Source: Tranquillimonas sp964472855 (lineage in GTDB: Bacteria; Pseudomonadota; Alphaproteobacteria; Rhodobacterales; Rhodobacteraceae). Taken from it: a DNA stretch of 7,174 nucleotides. The translations under genes were made by a program, and so were the position numbers. Under the pieces are notes generated by a model. It had not been told where the DNA came from. It saw nothing but the letters and a program-made list of their open reading frames with translations, and did not search any database. Below are positions 5,159-7,174 of this stretch, in pieces. Location of the stretch: contig CAYYMJ010000097.1 in NCBI GenBank assembly GCA_964472855.1, positions 1 to 7,174 of the forward strand. The letters run 5' to 3'. How positions within the stretch are numbered: position 1 is the stretch's first letter; each line of letters begins with the position of its first letter.

Positions 5159-7174
<2,016 letters not shown>

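Overview
The window looks like chromosomal DNA of a GC-rich alphaproteobacterium, most likely of the Rhodobacter/Roseobacter group (Rhodobacterales). The reasons are the strong preference for G or C at third codon positions, the rpoC to rpsL-rpsG-fusA-tuf gene order, the close similarity of RpoC, S12, S7, EF-G and the EF-Tu start to proteins of that group, and a housekeeping promoter whose -10 hexamer lacks the final T. The species cannot be told from this stretch. All supported genes lie on the minus strand, so transcription runs from high to low coordinates.

Region by region in the direction of transcription: (1) 7174-5159, the C-terminal half of rpoC (RNA polymerase beta-prime), followed at 5139-5110 by a textbook intrinsic terminator that ends the upstream rpo unit. 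(2) 5028-4633, a small SnoaL/NTF2-like protein of unknown substrate. (3) 4632-4290, a 343-base gap holding coding-like but frame-broken sequence (possible gene remnant) and a strong 9-bp hairpin. (4) 4289-3393, a ten-helix EamA/DMT-family transporter. (5) 3409-3344, a compact control region abutting the transporter stop codon: an 8-bp inverted repeat, then a near-consensus sigma-70 promoter with a second palindrome over its -35 box. (6) 3344-3099, a long (about 246 nt) GC-rich leader. (7) 3098-1, the str operon rpsL (S12), rpsG (S7), fusA (EF-G) and the first 19 codons of tuf (EF-Tu), with short gaps of 12, 24 and 42 bases.

The conserved genes form the core of transcription and translation: RpoC makes RNA, S12 and S7 build the 30S decoding and head regions, EF-G translocates the ribosome and EF-Tu delivers aminoacyl-tRNA. 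The SnoaL-like gene and the transporter are accessory genes between the rpo and str blocks, with no visible functional link to them.

I see no mobile element, CRISPR array, tRNA or rRNA, and no clearly novel system. The points most worth a second look are the str promoter/leader architecture (three copies of an octamer, stacked palindromes, long structured leader, and no room between rpsL and rpsG for an E. coli-type S7 control site) and the frame-broken coding remnant between the two accessory genes.
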